DNA of 64,000 bases from positions 62,001 to 126,000 of the forward strand of contig MKZN01000006.1 of NCBI GenBank assembly GCA_001938995.1. Reading direction: 5' to 3'. This DNA comes from Bacillus pumilus. Lineage in GTDB: Bacteria; Bacillota; Bacilli; Bacillales; Bacillaceae. Of the stretch, positions 34,781-46,060 are shown in pieces (the first letter of the stretch is position 1; each line of letters starts with the position of its first letter). The notes below the pieces were generated by a model, which made no database searches, was not told the origin of the DNA, and saw only the letters and a program-made list of their open reading frames with translations. Both the position numbers and the translations under genes were made by a program.

Positions 34781-34816
34781 AAAAAGCCAAAACCCTTGAA
34801 TTGTAAGGATTTTGGC
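34781..34816 (-). terminator. Terminator of ssrA
   Basis: Stem GCCAAAA-CCTT / AAGG-TTTTGGC, minus-strand T run at 34780-34785; about 30 bp after the tmRNA 3' end. Confidence 0.85.
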
Positions 34817-34846
34817 CTTCTTTGATTTCCTCTGAAATCATATGTA

Positions 34847-35207
34847 TGGAGACGGTGGGAGTCGAACCCACGTCCAGAGACATCGATTACTTAAGCGTCT
34901 ACGAGCGTAGTCAACATATTTACGCGTTCACTCTTCCTCATGCCTGCTGACGGGCGCTTGGAGAGCTAGTCTGATGGGTCTCTTCTTACGTCCTCAGACG
35001 GGAACGTAAGCGTAGCCTACTTCATTGGGCTCTTCACAGACACATAGGCAATGTCAGGAAGAGCTCGCTGCACTTATTAGGCAGCTAGTGCTAAGTTTTG
35101 GTTAAAACTTTTAGTTTTGCCAGTTACATTTAGGTGCGTGTTAACGAGATCGCCTCTCGGCTCGCAGCTCAAGCTCGAACCATCCCTGTCGAATCCGTAA
35201 CGTCCCC
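34847..35207 (-). ncRNA. ssrA: Transfer-messenger RNA
   Basis: About 361 nt. The 5' end GGGGACGTTACGGATTCGAC pairs with the 3' end CGTCTCC, and GGGTTCGACTCCC forms the T arm. The tag frame runs from 35124 to 35080: TGKTKSFNQNLALAA, followed by two stop codons. It rescues stalled ribosomes with SmpB. The 3' CCA is not encoded (ATAC follows the acceptor stem), so it would be added after processing. Confidence 0.96.
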
Positions 35208-35264
35208 TTGTCAAAGGGATATACGGGATGGAAACGTTCAGTTTAACTGCTTCCGTATATAACT

Positions 35265-35292
35265 ATTATAACAATCTATTCGCGCGAAACAA
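35265..35292 (-). promoter_or_regulatory. Predicted ssrA promoter
   Basis: Minus-strand TTGTTT (35287-35292), 16-bp spacer, TATAAT (35265-35270), about 50 bp before the mature tmRNA 5' end. Confidence 0.7.
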
Positions 35293-35384
35293 CTGGTGGT
35301 TTCTGTAAATAGATGCGATGATTGTTTACTGTAAGGCATATTGTAGCATAGTGTTGATGCGTTCAGCAAGCGATCTGCCTGTGA

Positions 35385-35855
35385 CTAGATTTGCTTTTGT
35401 CGATCTCGAAAGGCACGTTCGATTTCTCGTTTTGCGTCTTTTTTCTTGAGATCATCCCGTTTGTCATATTTCTTTTTCCCTTTACCGATTCCGATTAGGA
35501 CTTTTGCAAATCCGTTTTTCAGATATAGCTTAATTGGGACAAGTGAGTAGCCTTCTTCCTTCGTCGCACCAATGAGTTTGCTAATTTGCTTGCGATGAAG
35601 TAGTAATTTTCTCGTTCTTAGCGGGTCATGGTTGTAGCGGTTCCCCTGCTCATATGGGCTCACGTGCATGTTGTGAAGAAACACTTCTCCTCGCTCGATT
35701 TTGGCAAAGGCATCTTTTAAATTCACTTTTCCGGCACGAATCGATTTAATTTCAGTTCCCTGTAACACGAGACCTGCTTCGTACGTTTCTTCTATAAAAT
35801 AGTCATGGTTGGCTTTTTTATTTTGGGAAACAACCTTTCCCTCTCCCTTTGGCAT
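35385..35855 (-). CDS. smpB: SsrA-binding protein SmpB
   Basis: 156 residues, standard length. Conserved segments: [59 protein letters not shown] and the basic tail [23 protein letters not shown]. It binds tmRNA and places it in stalled ribosomes. The ATG at 35855 has AAAAGGAGG upstream; the open frame to 35900 is an artefact. It lies between rnr and ssrA on the same strand. Confidence 0.96.
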   Translation of the reverse strand: MPKGEGKVVSQNKKANHDYFIEETYEAGLVLQGTEIKSIRAGKVNLKDAFAKIERGEVFLHNMHVSPYEQGNRYNHDPLRTRKLLLHRKQISKLIGATKEEGYSLVPIKLYLKNGFAKVLIGIGKGKKKYDKRDDLKKKDAKREIERAFRDRQKQI

Positions 35856-35995
35856 TGGCGTACACCCTCCTTTTGGCACAATCACGTTACAAAATAGCAC
35901 GGATTATTTTATCAAACAATCCAGCTTTCGACAACGCTGACGCCATGTGGTCAAAAAGCAAATAGAGCATGATGCCCTATTTGCTTTTCGGCACA

Positions 35996-38341
35996 TTACT
36001 TTTTCTTTTTACGCTTTTGTTTCGGTGCGTTATCAAATACGCGTTTTTTCTTTTTCTTCTTTTTTCGGCCGGCGAACCAATCACTGCCTTTATCGTTACT
36101 GTCCTTCGGTTTATCCCCAGACGCCTTTTGACCTCCGCGCCCTTTTTTGGCTGGCGGATCTGTTCGTTTTTTGAACTTGAACTCTTTTGGCGATTTACGG
36201 CGAGTCCCCTTCATGCCGGCAATTTCAAAGTCAATGGCATGTTCCTCTTTATTGACTTCAACGACTTTGACAGTGATTTCGTCACCGATGCGGTATACAT
36301 TTCCCGTCCGCTCACCGATCATGGCAAAATGCTGTTCATCAAAACGATAGTAGTCGTCCGTCATGTAGCTGACGTGTACAAGACCTTCAATCGTATTCGG
36401 CAGTTCGACGAATAGTCCGAAATTCGTCACAGAGCTAATCATGCCATCAAACTCTTCACCGATTTTATCAAGCATGAATTCTGCTTTTTTCAGATCGTCT
36501 GTTTCACGCTCTGCATCAACTGAGCGTCGCTCCATCGTAGATGCATGGTCTGCTATTTCTGGCAGCAGCTGACCCCATTTATCAAGCGTCGCTTCGTCTG
36601 TCTTTTTTTGAATTAAATAAGTTCTGATCAGCCTGTGGACAATTAAATCTGGATAACGGCGGATCGGTGAAGTAAAGTGTGTATAGAATTCAGTTGATAA
36701 ACCAAAGTGGCCGATGCTTTCTGGATCATACTTTGCCTGCTTCATCGAGCGAAGCATGACGGTTTGTATGACAACTTCTTCTGGTTGATCTCGAACGGCA
36801 TCCAGAACACTTTGAAGCGCACGTGGGTGAATGTTTGTTGAAGTTCCTTTGACAATGTATCCAAATGTCGTCACGAACTCTAAAAAGCGCTGAAGCTTCT
36901 CCGGATTTGGTTCTTCGTGAATTCGGTAAATGAACGGAACATTCATCCAGTGGAAATGCTCTGCTACGGTTTCGTTTGCGACAAGCATGAATTCTTCAAT
37001 TAATTTCTCAGCTACTGAACGCTCTCGAATCACAACGTCTTTTGCGGCTCCTTCTTCGTCCACAAGCACTTTGGCTTCCTTAAAATCAAAATCTACTGCC
37101 CCGCGCTCCATACGTTTATCACGAAGGATCTCCGCTAGTTTCTCCATATCCTGGAACATCGGAACGAGCGGCTCATATTTGTTTAGAAGTTCTTCATCTT
37201 GGTCCACTAAGATCTTATTCACATCTGTATATGTCATTCTTTCAGTCGTTTTGATCACACTTTGGAAAATCTCATGCTTGATGACTTTACCGTCTCGATC
37301 AATGACCATTTCACAAGAAAGTGTGAGGCGATCCACCTTCGGATTTAATGAACAAATGCCATTTGATAGGCGGTGAGGAATCATCGGAATCACACGATCA
37401 ACAAGATAGACACTCGTTCCGCGCTCATAAGCTTCCTGATCAATCGGGGAATTCTCTGTTACATAATGGGATACGTCCGCAATATGCACACCTAGTTTAT
37501 AGTTACCGTTATCAAGCTTTTGCACAGTAACAGCATCATCTAAGTCCTTTGCATCTGCACCGTCAATGGTCACAATCGTTTCATTACGCAGATCCCGTCT
37601 ATCTTTGAGATCCTTTTCTTCAATCGATTCAGGTGTATTGATTGCCTGTTGTAACGCTTCCTCTGGGAATTCGCCCGGTAGGCCATGTTTATGAATAATA
37701 GACAAAATATCAATACCTGGGTCATTTTTATGACCTAAAATCTCAGTTACTTCGCCTTCTGCACTCATTCTTCCTTTAGGATAGCTTGTCAGTGTAACAA
37801 CGACTTTATGACCTTCTACCGCACCGTTTTTAGCGGTTTTCGGGATAAAGATATCGTTTGTGATTTTCTTATCATCAGGAATGACAAAGCCAAAGCTTTT
37901 CGTTTCTGAATAGGTACCGACAACTGTCTGAATGTTGCGCTCAAGGATTCGAATGACTGTACCTTCTTTTTTGGTTCCATTGGACTTATGGCTAACACGA
38001 ACCATCACAGTATCACCATTCATCGCTGTCCCAAGCTCTGTTGGCGGAATAAATATATCATCCTGTCCAAACTCTTCAGGTGTTACAAATGCAAAGCCCT
38101 TCGCATGTGCAGACAACTTTCCTTTGACCAAATTCATTTTTTCAGGCACACCGTAGCGATCACTGCGTGTCCGTACGATAAGTCCTTGCTCTTCTAATGT
38201 CACAAGTGCTTTAATCAGTTCTTTATAGTCGTCTGCATTTGTAATTTCCATCATGACTTCTAATTCTTGCACTGTGAGCGGTTTGTACGCCTCTTCTTTC
38301 ATAAAAGCGAGTAAATCATTCATAAATTCTTCTTTTTCCAC
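35996..38341 (-). CDS. rnr: Ribonuclease R
   Basis: 781 residues. In order: N-terminal helix-turn-helix region, two cold-shock domains (about 80-225), the RNB catalytic domain with [12 protein letters not shown] (Asp residues binding Mg2+), an S1 domain near 640-720 and a basic Lys/Arg-rich tail. It is a 3'-5' exonuclease that degrades structured RNA and works with SmpB/tmRNA. The GTG at 38341 was taken as start because GGGGG lies 7 bases before it; a TTG two codons earlier is too close. Confidence 0.95.
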   Translation of the reverse strand: MEKEEFMNDLLAFMKEEAYKPLTVQELEVMMEITNADDYKELIKALVTLEEQGLIVRTRSDRYGVPEKMNLVKGKLSAHAKGFAFVTPEEFGQDDIFIPPTELGTAMNGDTVMVRVSHKSNGTKKEGTVIRILERNIQTVVGTYSETKSFGFVIPDDKKITNDIFIPKTAKNGAVEGHKVVVTLTSYPKGRMSAEGEVTEILGHKNDPGIDILSIIHKHGLPGEFPEEALQQAINTPESIEEKDLKDRRDLRNETIVTIDGADAKDLDDAVTVQKLDNGNYKLGVHIADVSHYVTENSPIDQEAYERGTSVYLVDRVIPMIPHRLSNGICSLNPKVDRLTLSCEMVIDRDGKVIKHEIFQSVIKTTERMTYTDVNKILVDQDEELLNKYEPLVPMFQDMEKLAEILRDKRMERGAVDFDFKEAKVLVDEEGAAKDVVIRERSVAEKLIEEFMLVANETVAEHFHWMNVPFIYRIHEEPNPEKLQRFLEFVTTFGYIVKGTSTNIHPRALQSVLDAVRDQPEEVVIQTVMLRSMKQAKYDPESIGHFGLSTEFYTHFTSPIRRYPDLIVHRLIRTYLIQKKTDEATLDKWGQLLPEIADHASTMERRSVDAERETDDLKKAEFMLDKIGEEFDGMISSVTNFGLFVELPNTIEGLVHVSYMTDDYYRFDEQHFAMIGERTGNVYRIGDEITVKVVEVNKEEHAIDFEIAGMKGTRRKSPKEFKFKKRTDPPAKKGRGGQKASGDKPKDSNDKGSDWFAGRKKKKKKKRVFDNAPKQKRKKKK

Positions 38342-38359
38342 ACTCAAACCCCCTATATA

Positions 38360-39106
38360 TTAAATTGACCAATCAAGTGATTCTAAGAATGCATAAACAT
38401 CTTGATGAACCTTTTCCCGCTCTTTATCAAGCGTAATGACATGGCCCGATTCTTCATACCACTTCAAATGTTTTTGATCTGTCTCTACTTCATTATAAAT
38501 AATATTTGCACTGTCTGTATTAATCATATGATCATGACGTGCTTGAACCACAAACGTAGGTGAATAGATCATGTCAACATTGTTTCTTACATCTGCAATT
38601 AGCGCTTGAAGAGCCTTAAGTGTACCCATTGGTGTTTTCTTGAACTCTTCCATTTCTAGTTCAATTTGTTCCTCTGATTTACCCTCGAATTTCTTGTAGT
38701 TACGGGCATAATCTAGTATACCTTGGTACATCACTTCTTCACTTTTTATATACATAGGTGCACACATAGGTACAATTCCCTTTACAGGTACAGTGTAACC
38801 TAATTTTAATGAAAAAACTCCTCCGAGAGACAAGCCAGCGACAGCAATCTCTTCATAGCCCTCATCTTTTAGATATTGGTAGCCTTCTTCTACATCTTTC
38901 CACCAATCGGTCGGACCTGTATGAACAAGCTCCTCTGGCGGTACGCCATGTCCCTTATATTGCGGTGCGTGACATGTGTAGCCTCGTTCGTTCAGATAAC
39001 GGCCAAGCATTCTAACATCTGCTGTATTCCCTGTAAAACCGTGAAGAAGAAGCACAGCCTTTTCTCCACCCTTAAACGTAAATGGTTTTGGTGTAACTAC
39101 TTTCAT
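38360..39106 (-). CDS. est: Carboxylesterase (alpha/beta hydrolase)
   Basis: 248 residues. The nucleophile elbow GLSLGG (Ser about 94), oxyanion HGFTGN near residue 23, Asp in [11 protein letters not shown] and the C-terminal His in ESGHVITLD form a complete triad with a small lid. It corresponds to B. subtilis YvaK and the Geobacillus Est30 enzymes, acting on short-chain esters. AAAGGAAG lies upstream. It sits between rnr (18 bp gap) and secG, behind a secG terminator. Confidence 0.9.
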   Translation of the reverse strand: MKVVTPKPFTFKGGEKAVLLLHGFTGNTADVRMLGRYLNERGYTCHAPQYKGHGVPPEELVHTGPTDWWKDVEEGYQYLKDEGYEEIAVAGLSLGGVFSLKLGYTVPVKGIVPMCAPMYIKSEEVMYQGILDYARNYKKFEGKSEEQIELEMEEFKKTPMGTLKALQALIADVRNNVDMIYSPTFVVQARHDHMINTDSANIIYNEVETDQKHLKWYEESGHVITLDKEREKVHQDVYAFLESLDWSI

Positions 39107-39184
39107 GATGTGACTTCCTTTCCTTTAGATCTGTTTTATATGTTCCACTTGTATGTACGAAACAAACACAATAGAGTGCTAATA

Positions 39185-39214
39185 ATAAAAAAAGGTCTGA
39201 AAAAAGATCAGACC
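39185..39214 (-). terminator. Terminator after secG
   Basis: Stem AAGGTCTGA / TCAGACCTT with A/T runs on both sides, 18 bp past the secG stop. Confidence 0.88.
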
Positions 39215-39231
39215 TTCTGGTACTCGCGTCC

Positions 39232-39465
39232 TTACACGCCTAAATATGCCAATGCAAGTGTTAAGATGAAGAAAAGCACTGACAAAGTGACAGTTAATCG
39301 GTGAAGGATCAAGTCAAGTCCTCTCGCTTTTTGCTTACCGAAAAGCTGCTCAGCTCCACCTGAAATAGCGCCTGACAGTCCGGCACTTTTACTTGTTTGT
39401 AATAAAACAACGATGATAAGTGCGATACTGACAATTACGAGTAGTGTGATAATAAACGCGTGCAT
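39232..39465 (-). CDS. secG: Preprotein translocase subunit SecG
   Basis: 77 residues, two membrane segments (about 3-22 and 55-74) with the conserved loop [22 protein letters not shown] between them. It is the auxiliary subunit of the SecYEG channel. The ATG at 39465 has GGAGGTG upstream. The extra N-terminal residues of a longer open frame (to 39495) have no site. Confidence 0.95.
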   Translation of the reverse strand: MHAFIITLLVIVSIALIIVVLLQTSKSAGLSGAISGGAEQLFGKQKARGLDLILHRLTVTLSVLFFILTLALAYLGV

Positions 39466-39652
39466 AAAAACACCTCCAGTCAAACTGGTACACATAACCT
39501 TATTTTACATGAAAATGAGGTGCATGTCACGAAACATCAAAATAAAGATTTCCTATATATTTATCGGCTTTCTCTATGAATTTGATTCAATTTCGCTCAA
39601 AAAGTTAGCATGCAGCGTTTTTTGTATGACATTTCTGTTTTAAAATCGTTTT

Positions 39653-39943
39653 TTAATGACTTGCTTCTTCTTTCAATAGCTGTTTTAATTCCACTAACAA
39701 ACGTTCCGCTCCTTCTGGGCTTAGCATCACTTTGCCATTCCCATAGCCTTTATTATATTTCGTAACTTGCCCTGTGAGCAGACAGCTCTTATCTGCCTCA
39801 TACTTTTTTAACATAATGGTTTGATTGTCTATAAAAATTTCTAATAATTGCTCTTCCTTAATATTGAGTACCCTTCTCATTTCTGAAGGTAGGACAATTC
39901 TGCCAAGGGAATCAATTTGTCTGACCATGCCAGTTCTTTTCAA
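39653..39943 (-). CDS. AbrB/Abh-like transition-state regulator
   Basis: 96 residues. The N-terminal swapped-hairpin DNA-binding domain (KRTGMVRQIDSLGRIVLP, then EMRRVLNI) matches AbrB, Abh and SpoVT, and a C-terminal half of about 45 residues follows, the Abh/AbrB length. The TTG start has AGGAGG 8 bases upstream. Its promoter overlaps the 3' end of the Xre gene behind it and includes the palindrome at 39983-39998. It is not in this place in B. subtilis, so it may be a paralogue gained here. Confidence 0.82.
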   Translation of the reverse strand: MKRTGMVRQIDSLGRIVLPSEMRRVLNIKEEQLLEIFIDNQTIMLKKYEADKSCLLTGQVTKYNKGYGNGKVMLSPEGAERLLVELKQLLKEEASH

Positions 39944-39971
39944 TGACTTTTCCTCCTATGTTGTGATATTG

Positions 39972-40214
39972 TTATTTCGATCGTTGACTTTTGTCAACAT
40001 TTTCATAGTAAAATAGTTCTTCAAATTTTTTATCAAAGTAATGAATCATTTTACCAATAACGAGTTGCCCTGGTTTTCGATGCCCATTTAATACCCTACT
40101 AAGTGTGGCAGGAGAGATGCCAATGTCCTCAGCTAACTGATTCAAGGACATATCGTTTTCGATCATATACTGCATGACAAAGGCTCTCCTGATCTGAATT
40201 TTTTCCACCATCAT
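39972..40214 (-). CDS. Xre-family small HTH regulator
   Basis: 80 residues with one helix-turn-helix (MSLNQLAEDIGISPATLSRVLNGHRKP, about 24-50) and a short acidic/aromatic tail (KKFEELFYYENVDKS). AGGAGG precedes tandem ATG codons at 40214 and 40211; either could be used. Divergent from the first RghR-like gene with a 155-bp gap. Its 3' end overlaps the AbrB-like promoter. Confidence 0.8.
   Translation of the reverse strand: MMVEKIQIRRAFVMQYMIENDMSLNQLAEDIGISPATLSRVLNGHRKPGQLVIGKMIHYFDKKFEELFYYENVDKSQRSK
39983..39998. promoter_or_regulatory. Palindromic operator GTTGAC-N4-GTCAAC
   Basis: Perfect inverted repeat GTTGACTTTTGTCAAC covering the -35 (TTGACA on the minus strand) of the AbrB-like gene. 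The GTCAAC half-site recurs upstream of both RghR-like genes. Confidence 0.6.
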
Positions 40215-40284
40215 TACAACCTCCTACAGGATCAATATGTAAAGAATGTAGAGACTCTCACTCCAAACAGTGTCATTAACTTAT

Positions 40285-40337
40285 GTCAACACTTTTACAC
40301 CCCTGCTATTTCCTTTGGTCAACATCCATACTAAAAT
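40285..40337 (+). promoter_or_regulatory. Paired GTCAAC sites and -10 of the first rghR-like gene
   Basis: GTCAAC at 40285 and 40318 (33 bp apart), then TAAAAT at 40332. The same geometry (GTCAAT at 40813 and 40846, TAAAAT at 40860) precedes the second paralogue. Confidence 0.55.
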
Positions 40338-40369
40338 AAGTCATATACTGAATTGTGAGGTTCGATGAC

Positions 40370-40774
40370 ATGAATCATTTTGGTGAACAATTACGCATGT
40401 TAAGAGAAAATAGAAAGATGTCTGTCAATCAACTCGCCATGTATTCAGGTGTAAGCGCTGCTGGTATTTCTCGTATTGAAAATGGAAAGCGCGGCGTGCC
40501 GAAGCCTTTAACGATTAAAAAATTAGCACACGCTTTGAAGGTGCCTTATGAGGATTTAATGCTGATTGCAGGTCATATTGAACAGGAAAAAGTTCATGAA
40601 ATGAAACCTAAATATGAGTCTATTTTGAAAATCTATCAAACAGCGATTCAAAATGAGCTAGATCATCTCCCGCTCTTTGATGGAGACCAATGGGAAACGC
40701 TCACCACACAAGACATCAACCAACTAAATCAATACTTTCTCACACTCATGAACCAAAAAAAGACGAATAAATAG
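40370..40774 (+). CDS. rghR: RghR-like Xre repressor, copy 1
   Basis: 134 residues. The N-terminal HTH (FGEQLRMLRENRKMSVNQLA, GVSAAGISRIENGKRG) is nearly identical to B. subtilis RghR, a repressor of rapG, rapH and rapD, and a helical C-terminal half of about 70 residues follows. The ATG at 40370 was chosen since GAGG lies 9 bases before it; a GTG at 40355 is part of that region. Which copy is the true orthologue cannot be decided. Confidence 0.82.
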   Translation: MNHFGEQLRMLRENRKMSVNQLAMYSGVSAAGISRIENGKRGVPKPLTIKKLAHALKVPYEDLMLIAGHIEQEKVHEMKPKYESILKIYQTAIQNELDHLPLFDGDQWETLTTQDINQLNQYFLTLMNQKKTNK

Positions 40775-40812
40775 CGGGGCATAAACTAAAGATACATCCA
40801 CCATTAACTAAT

Positions 40813-40865
40813 GTCAATATTTTCATGGTCTGTTTGTTGCCAATAGTCAATAAATCAAGTAAAAT
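40813..40865 (+). promoter_or_regulatory. Paired GTCAAT sites and -10 of the second rghR-like gene
   Basis: GTCAAT at 40813 and 40846, exactly 33 bp apart, with TAAAAT 14 bp after the start of the second, the same spacing as in front of copy 1. Confidence 0.55.
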
Positions 40866-40903
40866 AAAGATAACTAATTTTAACCATGTGAGGTTTTGTG
40901 TTG

Positions 40904-41305
40904 ATGAACTTTGGTGCATATTTAAGAGCAATGCGTGAAGAAAAGAAACTATCAGTGAATCAATTGGCCATGTATTCAGAGGTGAGCGCCGCTGGAATAT
41001 CCCGTATTGAAAACGGAAAACGTGGGATTCCAAAACCTCCGACAATCAAGAAGCTAGCAGGCGCTTTAAAAGTGCCCTATGAAGAGATGATGCATGCTGC
41101 CGGTTATATTGAGGTAGCATCTCCCACCCACCTAATAAAAGAAGAGACAGCTGCTTTTTCTAAAATAAAGGAAGCAGCAGAGCAATATGAACTGGGCCAC
41201 CTCGAACTATTTGATGGTGACATATGGTCTACCCTTTCTAAAAGGGAAATTGAAGATTTGAATCGATACTTGTTATTTATGATAAACAGCCGGTCAGCTT
41301 TATGA
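40904..41305 (+). CDS. rghR: RghR-like Xre repressor, copy 2
   Basis: 133 residues from the ATG at 40904 (GTG at 40898 possible; GAGG upstream). The HTH region (MREEKKLSVNQLA, EVSAAGISRIENGKRG) is about 80 percent identical to copy 1, while the C-terminal half (YELGHLELFDGDIW) diverges more. This suggests tandem duplication with retained DNA recognition and changed partner or oligomer contacts. Confidence 0.82.
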   Translation: MNFGAYLRAMREEKKLSVNQLAMYSEVSAAGISRIENGKRGIPKPPTIKKLAGALKVPYEEMMHAAGYIEVASPTHLIKEETAAFSKIKEAAEQYELGHLELFDGDIWSTLSKREIEDLNRYLLFMINSRSAL

Positions 41306-41386
41306 CATGTTTGATGATTGACAAGCATTTCGCGATGATTGATCGCAGATTTACGGTATAATGGGTTCAGATTGGAGTGAAGAAAG

Positions 41387-41707
41387 ATGAATCAATCTGA
41401 GATGTGCCCGAGGTTTGAAAAAGCAGTCGAGTTATTAAGTAAACGCTGGGTTGCACTGATTGTTTTTCAACTTCTCTCAGGTCAACAGCGCTTTAGTGAA
41501 ATTGAGGCAGCCCTGACGAATTTGAGTGGAAGAGTATTATCTGAGAGATTAAAAGAGCTAGAAGCAGCAGGTATTATCAAACGGGAAGTTTTTGCAGAGA
41601 CACCCGTACGCATTGAATATTCTTTAACTGATATGGGGCGTTCGCTTGCACCTGTTTTTGAGGAAATTTCGAAGTGGTCTTCTGAATGGATCACACTTGA
41701 ATCATAA
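41387..41707 (+). CDS. yvaP: HxlR-family regulator (YvaP/CatR-like)
   Basis: 106 residues, winged helix of the HxlR type: MCPRFEKAVELLSKRW at the N terminus with Cys7, then RFSEIE, LSERLKELEAAGIIKRE and a wing VRIEYSLTDMG. The N-terminal Cys is the redox sensor in the related YodB and CatR repressors of quinone/diamide stress genes, so a thiol-switch role is likely. TATAAT is visible at about 41352. A bidirectional terminator follows. Confidence 0.82.
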   Translation: MNQSEMCPRFEKAVELLSKRWVALIVFQLLSGQQRFSEIEAALTNLSGRVLSERLKELEAAGIIKREVFAETPVRIEYSLTDMGRSLAPVFEEISKWSSEWITLES

Positions 41708-41746
41708 ATCTTTTCTAACATGTCTCTCGCCTGATGTTTATCAAGT

Positions 41747-41777
41747 AAAACTCCCTTACAATGCGTAAGGGAGTTTT
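41747..41777. terminator. Bidirectional terminator between yvaP and opuC
   Basis: Perfect 13-bp stem AAAACTCCCTTAC / GTAAGGGAGTTTT with a 5-base loop. Confidence 0.92.
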
Positions 41778-41799
41778 GGTCTATGTTTTCATCAATAGC

Positions 41800-42501
41800 T
41801 TAAGCAGAGGTGATGTTTTTTTCTGCTAAGGCTTGCTTTTCTTTTTTCTTGTTTGTCGGGCTTAAATAGCGTTCGAGCCAGCCCATGACAAGGTCGGCAA
41901 TAATGGCCATGAGCGCAGTTGGAATAGCACCTGCTAAAATGATGGCTGTTCCGTTTGTGGCGTTTGATCCTCTGATGATGATATCACCAAGTCCTCCAGC
42001 ACCAACAAATGTCCCAATCGCTGTGATGCCGATTGCAATGACAAGTGCAGTTCTTAAACCAGCCATAATGACAGATAAAGCAAGCGGTAATTCAACCATT
42101 CTCAGCACTTGCCATTTCGTCATGCCCATTGCTCTGCCAGATTCTAAATAGGCATGCTCAATGCTGACAATCCCTGTATACGTGTTCCGAATGATAGGCA
42201 AAAGCGAATACAAGAAGAGGGATAGGATGACTGTATTGGCTCCAAGTCCTAAGACAAGCATCAACACAGAAAGCATTGCTAAAGCGGGTATGGTTTGAAT
42301 GACATTTGTAATGGCGAATATCCAATTGCTCAGCTTGCGGTAATGCGCCACAAAAATACCTACGGGAATTCCGACAATTGCGGCAAACAATACCCCATAC
42401 GCTGACATGAGAAAATGTCGATAAAATTCTTCTAACACATATGAACCGTTTTGCTGATAATACGTCCATAACTGTTGCAGTGTGTCCATCAGCCGTGACA
42501 C
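41800..42501 (-). CDS. opuCD: Glycine betaine/carnitine/choline ABC permease OpuCD
   Basis: 233 residues, six membrane segments, permease loop ESGRAMGMTKWQVLRMVELPLALS typical of osmoprotectant transporters. It is the last gene of opuCA-CB-CC-CD and pairs with OpuCB in the membrane. A charged C-terminal tail is present (TNKKKEKQALAEK). Confidence 0.92.
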   Translation of the reverse strand: MSRLMDTLQQLWTYYQQNGSYVLEEFYRHFLMSAYGVLFAAIVGIPVGIFVAHYRKLSNWIFAITNVIQTIPALAMLSVLMLVLGLGANTVILSLFLYSLLPIIRNTYTGIVSIEHAYLESGRAMGMTKWQVLRMVELPLALSVIMAGLRTALVIAIGITAIGTFVGAGGLGDIIIRGSNATNGTAIILAGAIPTALMAIIADLVMGWLERYLSPTNKKKEKQALAEKNITSA

Positions 42502-42510
42502 CTCCCAATC

Positions 42511-44095
<1,585 letters not shown>

Positions 44096-44108
44096 GTGTA
44101 CACCTCCC

Positions 44109-45254
44109 TTAATTCATTTCAATGACAGCCGGTGTATCTTCTCCCCAAATGGAGTCGTACACAACATCTACAAGACTTGCACGTGTCACAATGCCTTTTA
44201 AATGCCCTTGTGCATCTACAACCGGTACATATTTTATGCCACGAATAAGAATCTTGCGGACCGTATCTCTTAGGAGTGCACCTTCTTGTACAGTATAAAA
44301 CTCAGTGTTTAAAATATCGCCAACAAAGGCAGCTTTTCTGCGGTTTGCATCAATCGTTTCGATATCAATATAGCCTTTTAGTACATGATTTTCATCCACC
44401 ACAAGGAGGGAATCTACTCGCTTTTCTCTCATAATGAAAATGGCGTCAGTTAATGTTTTTTCAACAGTAATGGTGACTGGGGACGTGTTCATCATTTGTT
44501 CTACACGTTCCATGTTCGGATTCGATTGCAGCAGACGCTCTTTTCCGATGAATTCTTCTACGAACTCATTGACCGGATTACGCAGAATGTCTTCTGGTGT
44601 GCCTACTTGGACAATCTCTCCATCTTTTAGGATCACAATGCGATCGGCTAACTTGATGGCTTCATCCATATCATGTGTGACAAATACGATCGTTTTATTT
44701 AACGTTTTTTGGAGCTTCTTAAATTCTTCTTGTAATGAATCTCTTGTGATTGGATCAAGTGCACCAAATGGTTCATCCATGAGGATCAGAGGGGGTTCTG
44801 CAGCAAGTGCGCGAAGTACACCGATTCGTTGTTGTTGTCCGCCACTTAGTTCATGTGGGAAACGTTCTAGATATTCTGGCCCCATGTCGACTAGCTTGAG
44901 CAATTCTCTTGCTCGTTCTTCTCGTTTTTCTTCTGACCATTTTAATAGCTTCGGAACAAGCGTGATATTTTGTGCAATGGTCATATGGGGAAAAAGTCCA
45001 ATTTGCTGAATGACATAACCGATTTCTCTTCTTAACTGAACCGGATCTTTTTTCATAATATTTTCTCCCTCGATGAAAATGTTGCCTGAGGAAGGTTCAA
45101 TCAGCCGGTTAATCATCTTCATGGTTGTGGTCTTACCGCAGCCACTCGGTCCAATAAAACAAATAAATTCTCCTTTTGCTATTTCTAAATCAATATTCTT
45201 GACAGCTTTCTTTCCACCTTTATACGTCTTAGATACATTTTCTAGTTTCAGCAA
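44109..45254 (-). CDS. opuCA: Osmoprotectant ABC transporter ATPase OpuCA
   Basis: 381 residues. ATPase domain 1-240 with Walker A GPSGCGKTT, signature LSGGQQQR, Walker B LILMDEPF; then two CBS domains (about 255-375), including LLVVDENHVLKGYI and VPVVDAQGHLKGIVT, which in this group respond to osmotic or ionic state or cyclic di-AMP. The TTG at 45254 was chosen (GGAGGTG 7 bases upstream; 381 residues agrees with the family), not the frame start at 45269. Confidence 0.94.
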   Translation of the reverse strand: MLKLENVSKTYKGGKKAVKNIDLEIAKGEFICFIGPSGCGKTTTMKMINRLIEPSSGNIFIEGENIMKKDPVQLRREIGYVIQQIGLFPHMTIAQNITLVPKLLKWSEEKREERARELLKLVDMGPEYLERFPHELSGGQQQRIGVLRALAAEPPLILMDEPFGALDPITRDSLQEEFKKLQKTLNKTIVFVTHDMDEAIKLADRIVILKDGEIVQVGTPEDILRNPVNEFVEEFIGKERLLQSNPNMERVEQMMNTSPVTITVEKTLTDAIFIMREKRVDSLLVVDENHVLKGYIDIETIDANRRKAAFVGDILNTEFYTVQEGALLRDTVRKILIRGIKYVPVVDAQGHLKGIVTRASLVDVVYDSIWGEDTPAVIEMN

Positions 45255-45511
45255 ATGAGACACCTCCAATTAGTCGGATACATATTTTCAGAAAATTTAC
45301 ACCTTATTAATTATAGTGCAAACTTTATAAAATAAAAAGTTTACGATGTGTTTATATTGTATAACATTTATTTAAAATTTTCAGTTCAGCACCCTGTATG
45401 TCATTATCTCTCCTTTTTCCTTCAAATAACGAGCAAATGCTCGATATTTATTGTTTTCAACAACAAACAAGTATATGATATATTGTGTTACAAATCGTCA
45501 GTCATGAAGGG
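45255..45511. promoter_or_regulatory. opuC-opcR divergent regulatory region
   Basis: Holds a minus-strand -10 TATAAT (45310-45315) for opuC and a plus-strand promoter TTGTTT (45451-45456), 17 bp, TATGAT (45474-45479) for opcR. AT-rich; an OpcR operator is expected here but I cannot define it. Confidence 0.6.
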
Positions 45512-46060
45512 ATGAAGCCAAGAGTGGACAAGCAAGCGTTAGGTGCCATTCAAAAAGCACAGGATCATTATATTGAAAAAGCTGCCGAGAACATGAATGC
45601 CTTTGGTCTTTCCTCTACAGTGGGTAGAGTGCTTGGTATCATTCATATGAACCGCAAACCGATGACGCTTGAAGAGCTATCAGAGGAAACCGGCATGAGC
45701 AAAACGAGAATGAGTCAAGTCGTTCGAGAAATGCTTGATCTGAATATTGCCGAGAAGGTGTATGAAAAAGGAATTCGGAAAGATCTATATGATGTTGAGC
45801 AAGATCAATACCAAACATTTATTTCATTGTTTGCAGCTAATTGGTCACGAGTTGTCAGTAAAAACCGCAAGGCCCATAAAAAAACATGCAAAGAATTGTT
45901 AGAGCTACTTGAACAGGACGACTTAACGAAAGAGACAGAGGATAAAATCAACCTTCTGCTTTCAGAGATTAAAGACAGTCTTGATTATTATGAATGGATT
46001 AGCCGATTAATTGAGTTCTTCGAAAGCGAAGAAGTCTTTCAGCATGTGCCTAAACCTTAA
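45512..46060 (+). CDS. opcR: GbsR/MarR-type repressor of osmoprotectant uptake
   Basis: 182 residues of the GbsR group: winged helix with TVGRVLGIIHMNRKPMTLEELSE and MSKTRMSQVVREML, then a helical C-terminal domain. Divergent from opuCA, as in B. subtilis where OpcR represses opuB and opuC. The start is uncertain: the open frame begins with GTG at 45485, but a promoter with -10 at 45474-45479 puts transcription start near there, so the ATG at 45512 or the GTG at 45524 is more likely. Confidence 0.85.
   Translation: MKPRVDKQALGAIQKAQDHYIEKAAENMNAFGLSSTVGRVLGIIHMNRKPMTLEELSEETGMSKTRMSQVVREMLDLNIAEKVYEKGIRKDLYDVEQDQYQTFISLFAANWSRVVSKNRKAHKKTCKELLELLEQDDLTKETEDKINLLLSEIKDSLDYYEWISRLIEFFESEEVFQHVPKP

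Noticed and set aside
35969-36415. Plus-strand open frame opposite the rnr 3' end
   Set aside because: Complement of the low-complexity Lys/Arg-rich tail of RNase R.
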